A DNA stretch of 52,944 nt from Collinsella sp. (lineage in GTDB: Bacteria > Actinomycetota > Coriobacteriia > Coriobacteriales > Coriobacteriaceae): positions 1 through 52,944 of the forward strand of contig JAGZWV010000015.1 of assembly GCA_018378775.1 (NCBI GenBank), in the 5' to 3' direction. The position numbers were made by a program, and so were the translations under genes. This document shows, in pieces, positions 1 through 8,363 of this stretch (its first letter is position 1; every line of letters starts with the position of its first letter). Below the pieces are notes generated by a model, which did no database searches, was not told the DNA's origin, and worked only from the letters and a program-made list of their open reading frames with translations.

Positions 1-137
1 GAGCGAGCAAGGTGCCTTGAAACGAGGCGGCATTGACCTTCTGGTCATGCCGCCGAAGTTGAAAGGCAGATTGCCGCTCTGGCGGGCTTGCAGCGTCGAG
101 CTGTTACGCGGTTTGGTAAAACCGCGTAACGACCCAA
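1..137. other. Intergenic block with two strong hairpins
   Basis: No gene is recognised here. Two inverted repeats sit in a row. The first has arms of 13 and 12 bases (26-38 and 43-54, GGCGGCATTGACC against GGTCATGCCGCC, one bulged base). The second is a perfect 12-bp stem with a 4-base loop (103-114 and 119-130, arm GTTACGCGGTTT). The second lies just past the htpG stop codon and could end htpG transcripts, but it has no T-run on either side. A plus-strand open frame crosses the block; it matches nothing I know and also runs into the htpG antisense strand, so it is not called. Confidence 0.5.
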
Positions 138-2162
138 CTACATCAAGTTGCAGACAGCTGCTGCGAAGGCCACGGGGTCCTCGGGGAGGATGCCCTCGAC
201 GAGCAGGGCCTGGTCATAGAGCAGACCAGAGTACTGCTTGATCTTGTCGGCGTCGCCCGCCTTCTGGGCAGCGACGAGCTTGGCGAAGACCGGGTGCTTG
301 GCGTTGAGCTCGAGCACGCGCTGGCTCTTGGGCATGCCGTCGGGCGCACCCTCGGGCCCCTTCTGGAGCACCTTCTCCATCTCGAGCGAAAGCGGGCCCT
401 CGGTGGTGATGCACGCGGGAGCATCGGTCAGGCGTGCAGAGACTGCGACCTTCTCGACCTTGTCGCCGAGCGCCTCCTTCATAGCGCCAAAGAGGTCCTC
501 GTTCTCCTTGGTGGCGTCCTCGGCCTCCTTCTTCTCGTCATCGGTCGCCAGGTCAAGATCACCGGTCGCGACGTTCTTGAGCTCCAGGTGACGATCCTCA
601 ACCTCGGGCTCGGCACCATCGGCCACGGCCTTCTCGGCAGCCTCGCGGGCAGCATCGTCCTCGTAGATCTTGGGCATATCGGCGGCAACGTACTCACGCA
701 TAGCTTGGAACGTGAACTCATCCACGTCCTGCGTCAGCAGCAGTACATCGTAGCCGCGGTCGAGCACGCCCTTTACCACGGGCATCTTGGCCAAGCGCTC
801 ACGCGAGTCACCGGCGGCGTAGTAGATGGCCTTCTGATCCTCGGGCATGCCCTTGGCATACTCGGCAAGGGTAATCATCTTCTGTTCCTTGGCAGACCAG
901 AACAGCAGCAGGTCGGCGAGCTCATCGGCCTTCATGCCATAGCTCGAGTAGATGCCGTACTTAAGGCCGCGGCCAAAGTTCTCAAAGAACTTCTCGTAGG
1001 CCTCGCGGTCGTTGTCACGCATATCCTCAAGGTCGGCGGTGATCTTCTTCTCGACACGCTTGGCGATAGCCTTGAGCTGACGGTTCTGCTGCAGCGTCTC
1101 GCGCGAGATGTTGAGCGACACGTCGGCGGAATCCACGACGCCGCGGACAAAGTTGTAGTAGTCGGGCAGCAGGTCGTCGCACTTCTCCATAATCAGAACG
1201 TTGGAGCTGTAGAGCGCCAGACCCTTCTCGTAGTCCTTGCTGTACAGATCGAACGGCGCGCGGCCCGGCACAAACAGCAGGGCGTCATACTCGAGCGTGC
1301 CCTCGGCATGGAAGCTGATGGTGCGCGCAGGATCGTCAAAGTCGTGGAACGTGGACTTGTAGAACTCGTCGTAGTCCTTCTGCTCGACATCGGAGCTGCG
1401 CTTCTTCCAAATCGGTGTCATGGAATTGACGGTCTCGAGCTCCTGGTAGTCCTCGTACTCGGGCTTGTAATCGTCGCCGGCATCCTCGGGCTTGGGCTTC
1501 TGGCGGCTCTTGGACACCATCATCTGGATCGGGTAGCGCACATAGTTGCTGTACTGCTGAATCAGGCTCTTGAGGCCCCACTCGGTCAGGAAGCGATCGT
1601 AGGTCTCGGCCTCGCCGTCGGCATCGAGCTTCTCGTTCTCGCGCAGCGTCAGAATGACATCGGTACCATGCTCGGCGCGCTCGCCGTCCTCGATGGTGTA
1701 GCCCTCAAGACCGTCGGATTCCCACACATGGGCGACATCCTCGCCATAGGCGCGGCTGACGACCTTCACATGGCTGGCGACCATAAAAGCCGAGTAGAAG
1801 CCCACGCCAAACTGGCCGATGATGTCGACATCCGAACCCTGCTGCTCGGCATTTTCGGTCTTAAACTCCTCGGAGCCGGAATGGGCGATGGTGCCCAGAT
1901 TGCGCTCGAGCTCCTCGACGGTCATGCCAATGCCGTTATCCGAGATGGTAATGGTGCGGGCGTCCTTATCAAAGGAGACGCGAATAGCCAGGTCGCCCTG
2001 GTCGAGCTTGACACTCGGGTCCTGCAGGCTCTTAAAGTTGAGCTTGTCGACGGCATCACTCGCGTTGGAGATAAGCTCGCGCAGGAAGATTTCCTTATTG
2101 GTGTAGATGGAGTTGATCATGAGGTCGAGCAGTTTTTTGCTCTCGGTCTTAAATTGACGCAT
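138..2162 (-). CDS. htpG: Chaperone protein HtpG (Hsp90 family)
   Basis: Cytosolic ATP-dependent chaperone of the GHKL superfamily that works as a dimer on partly folded clients. The N-terminal ATPase domain shows the Hsp90 signatures: NASDAVDKL near residue 33, DNGIGM near 75 and GQFGVGFYSAFMV near 116. The middle and C-terminal domains follow in normal order, with an acidic Lys/Glu-rich stretch late in the protein. At 674 residues it is somewhat longer than the usual 620-640. The ATG start has a good site, GAAAGGAC, 4-6 bases upstream. An intrinsic-terminator-like hairpin sits in its leader about 30 bases before the start. No CIRCE or HAIR box is visible upstream, so heat control by HrcA or HspR is not supported by the sequence. 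Confidence 0.97.
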   Translation of the reverse strand: MRQFKTESKKLLDLMINSIYTNKEIFLRELISNASDAVDKLNFKSLQDPSVKLDQGDLAIRVSFDKDARTITISDNGIGMTVEELERNLGTIAHSGSEEFKTENAEQQGSDVDIIGQFGVGFYSAFMVASHVKVVSRAYGEDVAHVWESDGLEGYTIEDGERAEHGTDVILTLRENEKLDADGEAETYDRFLTEWGLKSLIQQYSNYVRYPIQMMVSKSRQKPKPEDAGDDYKPEYEDYQELETVNSMTPIWKKRSSDVEQKDYDEFYKSTFHDFDDPARTISFHAEGTLEYDALLFVPGRAPFDLYSKDYEKGLALYSSNVLIMEKCDDLLPDYYNFVRGVVDSADVSLNISRETLQQNRQLKAIAKRVEKKITADLEDMRDNDREAYEKFFENFGRGLKYGIYSSYGMKADELADLLLFWSAKEQKMITLAEYAKGMPEDQKAIYYAAGDSRERLAKMPVVKGVLDRGYDVLLLTQDVDEFTFQAMREYVAADMPKIYEDDAAREAAEKAVADGAEPEVEDRHLELKNVATGDLDLATDDEKKEAEDATKENEDLFGAMKEALGDKVEKVAVSARLTDAPACITTEGPLSLEMEKVLQKGPEGAPDGMPKSQRVLELNAKHPVFAKLVAAQKAGDADKIKQYSGLLYDQALLVEGILPEDPVAFAAAVCNLM

Positions 2163-2191
2163 GTGCAGTCCTTTCGCGCTACCCCCGTCCG

Positions 2192-2217
2192 CAAAAACGG
2201 CCCGGTTGCCCGAGCCG
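2192..2217 (-). terminator. Terminator-like hairpin in the htpG leader
   Basis: An 8-bp GC stem (2198-2205 with 2210-2217, one G-U pair) closes a GCAA tetraloop in the minus-strand RNA and is followed by five U. It lies about 30 bases before the htpG ATG. It could end read-through from the upstream acetyltransferase gene, with htpG using a promoter too close to see, or act as an attenuator within the htpG leader. The sequence does not decide which. Confidence 0.6.
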
Positions 2218-2364
2218 CATTGCAGACCTGCTATGTTCAGACTTAGATTTTATAACCCATTAGCGCGCATATATACATACGGAATCGAAAAACTGTATGT
2301 CCAAACGCTCTGATGCGCCAATTGCCAAGGAGTGTCCCCGACTGCCGGCGGGAAAGGAACGTCC

Positions 2365-2865
2365 CTATCTGCCATCTACGCGCTTGGCCATCCAAGCATG
2401 GGGCTGGCCCTCGTCTTCGTAGTCCACCGGGGCAATCTGCGTGTAACCCGCCTTGGCATAGAGTGGTAGCACGTATTCCTGCGCGTGCAGCTTAATGAGC
2501 TTGGCGCCGGCATCACGCGCGCACGTATCACTGGCCTCGACAATCTTGCTCGCCAAACCGCGACGGCGCATGCTCGGCAGCACGGCCACGCGCCCCATAA
2601 TGTAGGTCTCCCCCGCCGCGACGCCTTCGTCCAAGTCGCACGCCGGCGACACCGGAGCCTCTGCGTCAGCCGCGCGCTCAAGCTCTTCGGGAAACACGCG
2701 CGAGCAACCGGCAAGCTCGCCGTCTACATAGAGCGTCACATGAATGCAGTTCGGATCCTCGTCGATAGCGTCAAACTCATTCTCGTAGCCCTGCTCGTCC
2801 ATAAAAACGACGCGGCGCACCAACGCCGCGTCATCAAAGCATCCCGTCTTAAGTTGGATATCCAT
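2365..2865 (-). CDS. GNAT family N-acetyltransferase
   Basis: Probable acetyl-CoA-dependent N-acetyltransferase, substrate unknown. The 166-residue protein has the GNAT fold order: an N-terminal half ending in a strand with the family's GCSRVF-like segment, then GRVAVLPSMRRRGLASKIVE, which is motif A with the R/Q-x-x-G-x-G/A pyrophosphate loop (RRRGLA). It ends with KLHAQEYVLPLYAKAGY, the typical motif B tail. The HAQ-LPLY-KAGY ending and the later EDEG-PHAWM resemble ElaA-type acetyltransferases. The start chosen is the ATG preceded by AAAGGGCAGCC; an ATG six codons earlier lacks such a site. It precedes htpG on the same strand but is separated from it by about 200 bases and a hairpin, so co-transcription is doubtful. 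Confidence 0.88.
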   Translation of the reverse strand: MDIQLKTGCFDDAALVRRVVFMDEQGYENEFDAIDEDPNCIHVTLYVDGELAGCSRVFPEELERAADAEAPVSPACDLDEGVAAGETYIMGRVAVLPSMRRRGLASKIVEASDTCARDAGAKLIKLHAQEYVLPLYAKAGYTQIAPVDYEDEGQPHAWMAKRVDGR

Positions 2866-2904
2866 GGCTGCCCTTTCATTCAATGCGAACGTTAGGGACA
2901 GATT

Positions 2905-3555
2905 TTAGCGAAAATGAGCTCCGCGCACGCTAAACTTCGCGCGAGCCTTCGCCAGGCAGTCGTAATGACCCACGTTATGGGCATCGCTCGCGATGAAGCT
3001 GTACAGGTTCTGATCGAACAGGCGCTGTGCCGGCTTTTTCTCGCGACCAAAGCGACCGCCGGCAATAAAGTCCGCCGAAGCCTGCAGCTTGCAGCCCATA
3101 TCGACCAGGCGCTCCGCCACGCTTACATCCTTTTGAACCGCACGATAGCGCTCAGGATGAGCGATGATAACCTGGTAGCCACGGCACTGCAAATCGTAAA
3201 TCGTGTTCTCGTACTCTCTAAACGCATACGCATCGGCATGAGTCGAAAGCTCGAGCAGAAACTCGTTGGTCCCATCGAAATGCAAGTGATCCGCGGCATC
3301 GATACCAAGCTCAACGAGCTTTCGATGGTTGACCTCGAAGCCCATCTGGAGCGGAAAACCGCCAGCGTTATCGCGCAGCAGCTCAAAGGCATCCCACATC
3401 TTGTCGTAATCAAAATAGGGATCACGGCAGTGAGGAGTGCAAACGATTCTGGTTACACCGGCCCGCTTGGCAGCCTCGAGCATCGCCAAGCTCTCTTCGA
3501 GATCGGCGGCGCCGTCGTCTACACCCGGCAAGATATGGCAATGAATGTCACGCAT
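2905..3555 (-). CDS. CpsB/YwqE-type tyrosine-protein phosphatase (PHP domain)
   Basis: Manganese-dependent PHP phosphatase predicted to remove phosphate from the C-terminal tyrosines of the neighbouring kinase, as CpsB, Wzb-like YwqE and CapC do in other monoderms. The metal site motifs are present in order: D3-H5-x-H7, CTPH near 39-42, Glu74 in FEVN, AHPERY near 132-137 and SDAH near 190-193. At 216 residues it is slightly shorter than the usual 240-255. It is the last gene of a same-strand group with the kinase (17 bases upstream) and the Wzz-like protein. No glycosyltransferase or polymerase gene accompanies them in this window. Confidence 0.9.
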   Translation of the reverse strand: MRDIHCHILPGVDDGAADLEESLAMLEAAKRAGVTRIVCTPHCRDPYFDYDKMWDAFELLRDNAGGFPLQMGFEVNHRKLVELGIDAADHLHFDGTNEFLLELSTHADAYAFREYENTIYDLQCRGYQVIIAHPERYRAVQKDVSVAERLVDMGCKLQASADFIAGGRFGREKKPAQRLFDQNLYSFIASDAHNVGHYDCLAKARAKFSVRGAHFR

Positions 3556-3572
3556 AGGTCAGCCTTAATCAA

Positions 3573-4310
3573 CTAAACGTTTGCTCGGTTGGTGAAGATG
3601 CCCTTTTTGGAAGCGCCCTGATCGTCGGAGCCCTTCTTCACCTTCTTACCGTCCTTGGTGTAGTAGGAGTAGTAGTACTCGCTGGTCTCGGTCTCGCAGT
3701 AGTTCATAACGGTACCGATGAGCTTGACCTTCTCGGACTTCTTAAGCTGACCGATGGCGTTGAGTGCCTCTTCGCGCTTGGTAAAGTCCTCGCGCACCAC
3801 GAACAGCGCGCCGTCGGTCAAGCTGGCAATCTCGGCAGCATCGATGAAGGTGCCGACCGGAGGAGCATCGAAGATGACGTACTGGAACTTGGCGGACAGT
3901 GTCTTTACCAGCTTGGCAAAGCGATGGGAGACGATGATGTCGGCAGGATTGGGAATGTGCGGCTCGGCATCGAGGAAGTAGAAGTTCTTCTGACCCGTCT
4001 CGACAATTGCCTGGTCAATGGAGATCTGCTCGGAAAGGACCGCATAGAGTCCGCCGCGCGAACGAACGCCGAGCATATCGGAAAGGGACCTGCGACGCAT
4101 ATCGGCCTCGACCAGGAGCACGGACTTGCCGCTCGTGGCGATTGCCTGAGCAAGGTTAATGGAAACCGTAGACTTGCCCTCGTTGGGAATCGAGGAGGTA
4201 ACGGTGATGGTGCGAATGGGGTCGTCCACGCTCGCAAAGCGGATGTTGGCCAGAAGGGTCTTGGCGGCATTCTGTACAACGAGCTTATCGGTGTTCTTTG
4301 CCTTAGCCAT
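3573..4310 (-). CDS. Bacterial tyrosine kinase (CpsD/CapB type)
   Basis: Cytoplasmic half of a split BY-kinase that autophosphorylates on C-terminal tyrosines and controls polymerisation or export of a surface polysaccharide together with its membrane activator. The P-loop SSIPNEGKST lies at 39-48, Walker A' LLVEADMRRR at 65-74 and Walker B VIFDAPPVG near 142-150. The C-terminus carries a tyrosine cluster (YYYSYY within the last 40 residues) followed by a lysine-rich tail. The 245-residue length fits the CpsD subfamily, which lacks the membrane segments found in the fused Wzc form. The ATG comes two bases after the stop of the Wzz-like gene, with AAAGGTGG upstream, so the two are probably translationally coupled. 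Confidence 0.92.
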   Translation of the reverse strand: MAKAKNTDKLVVQNAAKTLLANIRFASVDDPIRTITVTSSIPNEGKSTVSINLAQAIATSGKSVLLVEADMRRRSLSDMLGVRSRGGLYAVLSEQISIDQAIVETGQKNFYFLDAEPHIPNPADIIVSHRFAKLVKTLSAKFQYVIFDAPPVGTFIDAAEIASLTDGALFVVREDFTKREEALNAIGQLKKSEKVKLIGTVMNYCETETSEYYYSYYTKDGKKVKKGSDDQGASKKGIFTNRANV

Positions 4311-4312
4311 GC

Positions 4313-4969
4313 CTATTTACCACCTTTCATAGCCGGAATTCGGCCAACAACGGGAATGCCCAGGAGCTCTTCTGCCTCTTCGGCACCGCGGATGCGGGTA
4401 TTGAGCATGTCTGCCAAAACGACATAGGCAACTGCGATAAAGATACCGGCGAGGAACGCGACAGCAACGTACAGCATACGCTTGGGACCGCTGGGGGCTT
4501 CGGGGGTCTTAGCCTCGTCGATAACGTTGATGCTCTGGGCAGCGCCGACGTTCTGAGCGACCGTACTCACCGAACTAGCTATGGCCTTTGCGACCTCAGC
4601 CGTCTCCTTGGCATCGGTGCCGGTAACCGAAAGCGTAATGACACGCGTGGTGGTCTCGGAGGAAACAGACACCTTGTAGTCATCCAGATCGGTGAGGCCC
4701 AGTTCCTTGGCGGCGCCGCTCTTAACGCTATCGCTATCCAGCAGCGTGGCGATATCGTTGGAAAGCATCTGGCTCGCCGAGAGATCGTTGTAGCTCATCT
4801 GACCGCTATCGTCAGTCTTGGCGAGAATGTACATGCTCGTCGTCGCGGTATAGGTGTTGTCCATCGCAGCGAAGGACACGATGCCCATGGCGATCGCGCA
4901 GACCACCGGAAGGGTGATGACCAGCTTGAGGTGCTTTTTGAGCAGCTGGAGCAGTTCGAGAAGGGTCAT
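4313..4969 (-). CDS. Wzz/CpsC-type chain-length and kinase-activator membrane protein
   Basis: Membrane partner of the adjacent tyrosine kinase. Two membrane segments bracket an extracytoplasmic Wzz domain: about residues 13-36 (LKLVITLPVVCAIAMGIVSF) and 164-189. After the second segment a short cytoplasmic tail (RIRGAEEAEELLGIPVVGRIP) matches the proline-rich kinase-activating end of CpsC/CapA proteins. The 218-residue length is normal for this family. A good site, AAAGGCAAG, precedes the ATG. It is the first gene of the three-gene module. Upstream, TTGGTC and TAAAAT 17 bases apart could be its promoter. Confidence 0.9.
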   Translation of the reverse strand: MTLLELLQLLKKHLKLVITLPVVCAIAMGIVSFAAMDNTYTATTSMYILAKTDDSGQMSYNDLSASQMLSNDIATLLDSDSVKSGAAKELGLTDLDDYKVSVSSETTTRVITLSVTGTDAKETAEVAKAIASSVSTVAQNVGAAQSINVIDEAKTPEAPSGPKRMLYVAVAFLAGIFIAVAYVVLADMLNTRIRGAEEAEELLGIPVVGRIPAMKGGK

Positions 4970-5017
4970 GCAGCTTGCCTTTCATTTCCCCAGTTCGGAT
5001 TGACAAAACTGTCCGTA

Positions 5018-5046
5018 TTTTATCGCATCTTTTTACCGAGACCAAA
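5018..5046 (-). promoter_or_regulatory. Candidate promoter of the wzz-kinase-phosphatase module
   Basis: On the minus strand TTGGTC is followed after 17 bases by TAAAAT (5 of 6 to the -10 consensus). It lies about 50 bases before the Wzz-like start codon. The -35 match is only three bases, so this is a weak call. Confidence 0.35.
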
Positions 5047-5110
5047 CTCTATACATAAGAAACAGGCTCTTCTGTAAAAATGTCGGAAGCAATCGTAAAA
5101 TTGCACAACA

Positions 5111-5139
5111 ACGCCGCACCCGAAAGTCAAATGCGGCGT
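5111..5139 (-). terminator. Hairpin after phoR
   Basis: A perfect 8-bp stem (ACGCCGCA with TGCGGCGT) and a 13-base loop start about 25 bases past the phoR stop codon. The following minus-strand sequence is T-rich but has no clean U-run, so termination may be inefficient. Confidence 0.45.
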
Positions 5140-5164
5140 CTGCATCAATATCTATGTTGTATCG

Positions 5165-6589
5165 CTATGCGAATGGCTCGTCCTGCTGTATGGGAAACGT
5201 CACCGTAATGGTGGTTCCCACGCCCAACTCGCTCGACAGATCGAGCGTGGCGTGATGATACAGGGCCGCATGCTTGACAATGGCAAGCCCCAGACCGGTT
5301 CCGCCGCGCGCCTTGGACCTACTCTTGTCCACGCGATAGAACCGCTCAAATACCTTGCCCTGTTCTTCAGGCGCAATACCGATTCCCGTGTCGGCGACCG
5401 CGAGGAACGGATGGCCTTCGTCGTTGGTGCCGCACTGCAGCGTAACCGTACCGCCGGGTCGATTGTAGCGGATGGCGTTGCTTGCCAGATTATAGATGAG
5501 CTCGTCAATCAAGCGCGACACGCCTTCGATGACCACAGGCTTGGTCTCATGACTTATCGTCACATTCGCCTGACGGGCGACCTGTTCAAGACGCTGCTCA
5601 ACCGCGTAGATGGCACGCGAGAGCTCAATAGGCTCCGTGGACCCAATGGGCACCGCCTCGCCCTCAGTTGCACGCTCGGCCTCGTCCAAGTTAGACAGCG
5701 TAAGGATGTCGTTGACGAGCGCCGCCAAACGGCCCGCCTCACGATAGATGCGACCGCCAAAGTTGCGCAGGTCATCCTCGCCCTCGACCATGCCGTTTGC
5801 GATGAGCTCGGCATAGCCCGAAATCGCCGTAAGCGGCGTCTTGAGCTCATGAGTGATATTCGCCGTGAACTCGCGGCGCATACGGTCGTTGTCCGCTAGC
5901 ACCGCCATTTGGCGCTTGAGCTCCTGGCGCTGCGACTCGATACGCTCAAGCATGGGGACCATCTCGGCATAGGCGTGCTCATAGCTACGGCGTGGGTGGT
6001 CCAAATCCACCTCTTGCAACGGCGCGATGATGGCACGGGACTCGCGGCGCGCCATAAAAAACGAGAGTACCGCACCCGCTGCTGCGATAAGCAGCATCGG
6101 CGCCACCATCGACAGCAAAATCGCCGCAACGCCAGGCTGGGCCTGCGCCAAGCGGACAACCTGGCCGTTATCAAGGGCGACGGCGCGATACAGCATAATC
6201 TCGTCGAGCGTAGAGCTTGCGCGCTCCGCGGAACCCGAACCACTCTCAAAGGCCTCGATGACCTCGGGGCGATCGCCATGGTTGGGCAGTGTGGAAGGCG
6301 ACGCCTCGTTGTCGTAGGCAACCGATCCATCCTTGTTAATCAGCGTGATGCGCAAGTCCTCGCGATCGAGGCTACGCAAGAACGGGATGGGCTCCTGCTG
6401 CTCGTCGAGGGCGGCAGCAATGAGCTCGGTTTCCTGCGCCAGGTTGGCACTCGTGGCATCCGCCAAGGTGTTTTGCACAAAGAACGCACCCAGCACCGTA
6501 AACGCAACGATAACCGCCATGGCACAGACAAAGATCGTCACAAAAACGCGGTGCGACAGCGTATGTTTTCCCTGGGGGGCGAAGACCAC
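5165..6589 (-). CDS. phoR: PhoR-like sensor histidine kinase
   Basis: Membrane sensor kinase, probably for phosphate limitation because it follows phoB and pstB. Membrane segments are at about 15-38 and 154-180, with an extracytoplasmic region of roughly 115 residues between them. The dimerisation/phospho-acceptor helix carries NITHELKTPL with His247. The ATPase part shows the N box (NLASNAIRYN, near 367), G1 (DTGIGI, near 400), F box (ERFYRVDKSRS) and G2 (GGTGLGLAIVKH, near 429). The start is GTG: GGAGGAG lies six bases upstream inside the end of phoB, and the phoB stop is three bases before the GTG, which implies coupling. A PAS domain, common in PhoR, is not obvious. Confidence 0.9.
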   Translation of the reverse strand: MVFAPQGKHTLSHRVFVTIFVCAMAVIVAFTVLGAFFVQNTLADATSANLAQETELIAAALDEQQEPIPFLRSLDREDLRITLINKDGSVAYDNEASPSTLPNHGDRPEVIEAFESGSGSAERASSTLDEIMLYRAVALDNGQVVRLAQAQPGVAAILLSMVAPMLLIAAAGAVLSFFMARRESRAIIAPLQEVDLDHPRRSYEHAYAEMVPMLERIESQRQELKRQMAVLADNDRMRREFTANITHELKTPLTAISGYAELIANGMVEGEDDLRNFGGRIYREAGRLAALVNDILTLSNLDEAERATEGEAVPIGSTEPIELSRAIYAVEQRLEQVARQANVTISHETKPVVIEGVSRLIDELIYNLASNAIRYNRPGGTVTLQCGTNDEGHPFLAVADTGIGIAPEEQGKVFERFYRVDKSRSKARGGTGLGLAIVKHAALYHHATLDLSSELGVGTTITVTFPIQQDEPFA

Positions 6590-6592
6590 GGG

Positions 6593-7321
6593 TTACTCCT
6601 CCGATGCGGTGGCCGCGGTGTCGTCACCTTCGGCACCATCACCGGCAGAAGGCTCGGCCAAGCGGTAGCCCACGCCGCGTACGGTCTCGATGGCGCTGGC
6701 ATGCTCGCCCAGTTTTTGGCGAAGCGTCTGCACGTGCACGTCAACGGTGCGCGAACCGCCGTCGAAGTCCCAGCCCCACACGCTCTGCAGCAACGACTCG
6801 CGGGTAAAGACCACGCCGGGCTTGCGCATGAGGTACTCGAGCAGGTCGAACTCGCGCAGGGTGAGCTTAAGCGGCTCGCCGGCAACGGTTACCTCGCGAT
6901 GACTGGGCGAGAGCACGATGTCGCCCACGCTGAGCACATCGCTCGCCTGTTTGACCATGCCGCCGCGACGCAGCAGTGCGCGGCAGCGGCTCGCAAGCTC
7001 CATGAGCGAAAACGGCTTAGTCAGGTAATCGTCGGCACCGCCATCGAGCGCCATCACCTTGTCGAGCTCGGTATCCTTGGCGGTAAGCATCATGATGGGC
7101 ACCGTCGCCGTCAGGCGATCGGCGCGCAGGCGACGCATAATCGCCAAGCCATCGGTATCGGGCAGCATGATGTCGAGCAGGACGGCATCGGGTACCCGTC
7201 GCGCCACGGCAGCCTTAAACTCACCGTCGCACGAAAAGCCTTCGGCCTCGATCCCCTGCTTACGCAGCGCATAGACCGTCAAATCCCTGATGTTGTCATC
7301 GTCCTCGACGTAATAGATCAT
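6593..7321 (-). CDS. phoB: PhoB-like response regulator (OmpR family)
   Basis: DNA-binding response regulator paired with the kinase just downstream. The receiver domain begins MIYYVEDDDN with the acidic pocket, has the phospho-acceptor Asp50 in LLDIMLPD, the Thr in MLTAKD and the Lys in DDYLTKPFS. The C-terminal winged helix shows LTLREFDLLEYLMRKPGVVFTRESLLQSVWG and TVDVHVQTLRQKLG, typical of OmpR/PhoB effector domains. The ATG with AAAGGGG six bases upstream is chosen; the frame is open for eight more codons but that earlier ATG has no such site. The pstB gene lies 63 bases upstream on the same strand. Confidence 0.92.
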   Translation of the reverse strand: MIYYVEDDDNIRDLTVYALRKQGIEAEGFSCDGEFKAAVARRVPDAVLLDIMLPDTDGLAIMRRLRADRLTATVPIMMLTAKDTELDKVMALDGGADDYLTKPFSLMELASRCRALLRRGGMVKQASDVLSVGDIVLSPSHREVTVAGEPLKLTLREFDLLEYLMRKPGVVFTRESLLQSVWGWDFDGGSRTVDVHVQTLRQKLGEHASAIETVRGVGYRLAEPSAGDGAEGDDTAATASEE

Positions 7322-7384
7322 GTTGAACCCCTTTGCGGCCGGCATGACCGCATCTTAACCCTAAAGGACCTTTACTAGATGGTA

Positions 7385-8260
7385 TCAGCCAAAACGTCCC
7401 GTCAAATAATCCGCCGTACGCGGATCGGTCGGATTCTTGAAGAGTTGCGCGGTGGGCGCGTGTTCCACCAACTCACCCAGCAAGAAAAACGCGACCGAGT
7501 CGGAGATACGCGCCGCCTGCTGCATATTGTGCGTAACGACCACGAGCGTACAGGTCTCTTTGAGCTCGCAGGCCAGCTGCTCCACCACCAGCGTCGACAC
7601 AGGGTCGAGTGCCGAGGTCGGCTCGTCCATCAACAGAATGTCGGGCTGCACGGCAAGTGCGCGGGCGATGCACAGGCGCTGCTGTTGTCCACCCGAAAGA
7701 CCCAGGCCCGACTCTTTGAGCTTGTCCTTGACCTCGTCCCACAGGGCAGCGCGACACAGGGAGTCCTCGACCAGCTCATCGAGCACGGCGCGGTCGCGCA
7801 CACCCATACCGCGAGGACCGTAGGCGACGTTGTCGTAGATGCTCATGGGAAACGGGTTGGGGCGCTGGAACACCATGCCCACGCGCTGGCGCAGACGGCA
7901 GATGTCGTAATCGCCCAGGATATCTTGACCATCGAGCGCAATCTTGCCCTCGATGCGGCAATCCTTGATGCCGTCGTTCATGCGGTTAAAGCAGCGCAGC
8001 AACGTAGACTTTCCGCAGCCCGAAGGCCCGATGAACGAGGTGATCTGCTTGTCGCGGATCTTGATATTCACGTCCTTGAGCGCATGGTGGTCGCCATAGA
8101 ACAGGTCGAGGCCCTCGACGTCGATGCGCGTCGGCGAGGCGGCAAGTTCCTCTGCCGTGGGGCGAGTCGCATCCCCAACCTCGCGCTCATGCGCGGCCTC
8201 GGCCTGCGCTTTCATGAGTTCTTCAAGCTCCGTGGGCTCCACAGCCGCAGCAGCCGTCAT
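7385..8260 (-). CDS. pstB: Phosphate ABC transporter ATP-binding protein PstB
   Basis: Cytoplasmic ATPase that drives the PstSCAB high-affinity phosphate importer. It shows Walker A GPSGCGKSTLLR, the Pst-typical RMNDGIKDCRIEG segment, the Q-loop in GMVFQRPNPFPMSIYDNVAYGPR, signature LSGGQQQRLCIARAL and Walker B LLMDEPTSALDP. The QRPNPFPMSI string is diagnostic for PstB. About 35 extra residues precede the ABC domain. The start chosen has GGAGGTG seven bases upstream; an ATG five codons earlier overlaps that site and is unlikely. PstS, PstC, PstA and PhoU are not next to it. Confidence 0.95.
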   Translation of the reverse strand: MTAAAAVEPTELEELMKAQAEAAHEREVGDATRPTAEELAASPTRIDVEGLDLFYGDHHALKDVNIKIRDKQITSFIGPSGCGKSTLLRCFNRMNDGIKDCRIEGKIALDGQDILGDYDICRLRQRVGMVFQRPNPFPMSIYDNVAYGPRGMGVRDRAVLDELVEDSLCRAALWDEVKDKLKESGLGLSGGQQQRLCIARALAVQPDILLMDEPTSALDPVSTLVVEQLACELKETCTLVVVTHNMQQAARISDSVAFFLLGELVEHAPTAQLFKNPTDPRTADYLTGRFG

Positions 8261-8274
8261 ACCGCACACCTCCA

Positions 8275-8302
8275 TATCGATATCAATTCAGCAGTATCGA
8301 TA
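8275..8302 (-). promoter_or_regulatory. Paired TATCGATA palindromes before pstB
   Basis: Two identical 8-bp palindromes, TATCGATA, have starts 20 bases apart (8275-8282 and 8295-8302), about two helical turns, directly upstream of the pstB ribosome binding site. A TTGACA lies further upstream on the same strand. The spacing suggests an operator, but no known Pho-box consensus is matched. Confidence 0.35.
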
Positions 8303-8363
8303 GTAGGAATCGCGGCTCATACGCACGTGAGCACATTGTCAAGTGTTTGTAAGGGCACGCTGG

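Noticed and set aside
294..2246. Long plus-strand open frame over htpG (and similar ones over serS, metG, the P-ATPase and pyk)
   Set aside because: Antisense to a well-supported gene; long mirror frames are expected in GC-rich coding sequence. Translations show low-complexity Leu/Val/Gly/His-rich strings and no family motif.
2330..2370. GGGAC-type short direct repeats between htpG and the acetyltransferase, compared with the arm at 20414
   Set aside because: Only about eight bases are shared, too little to claim a common element.
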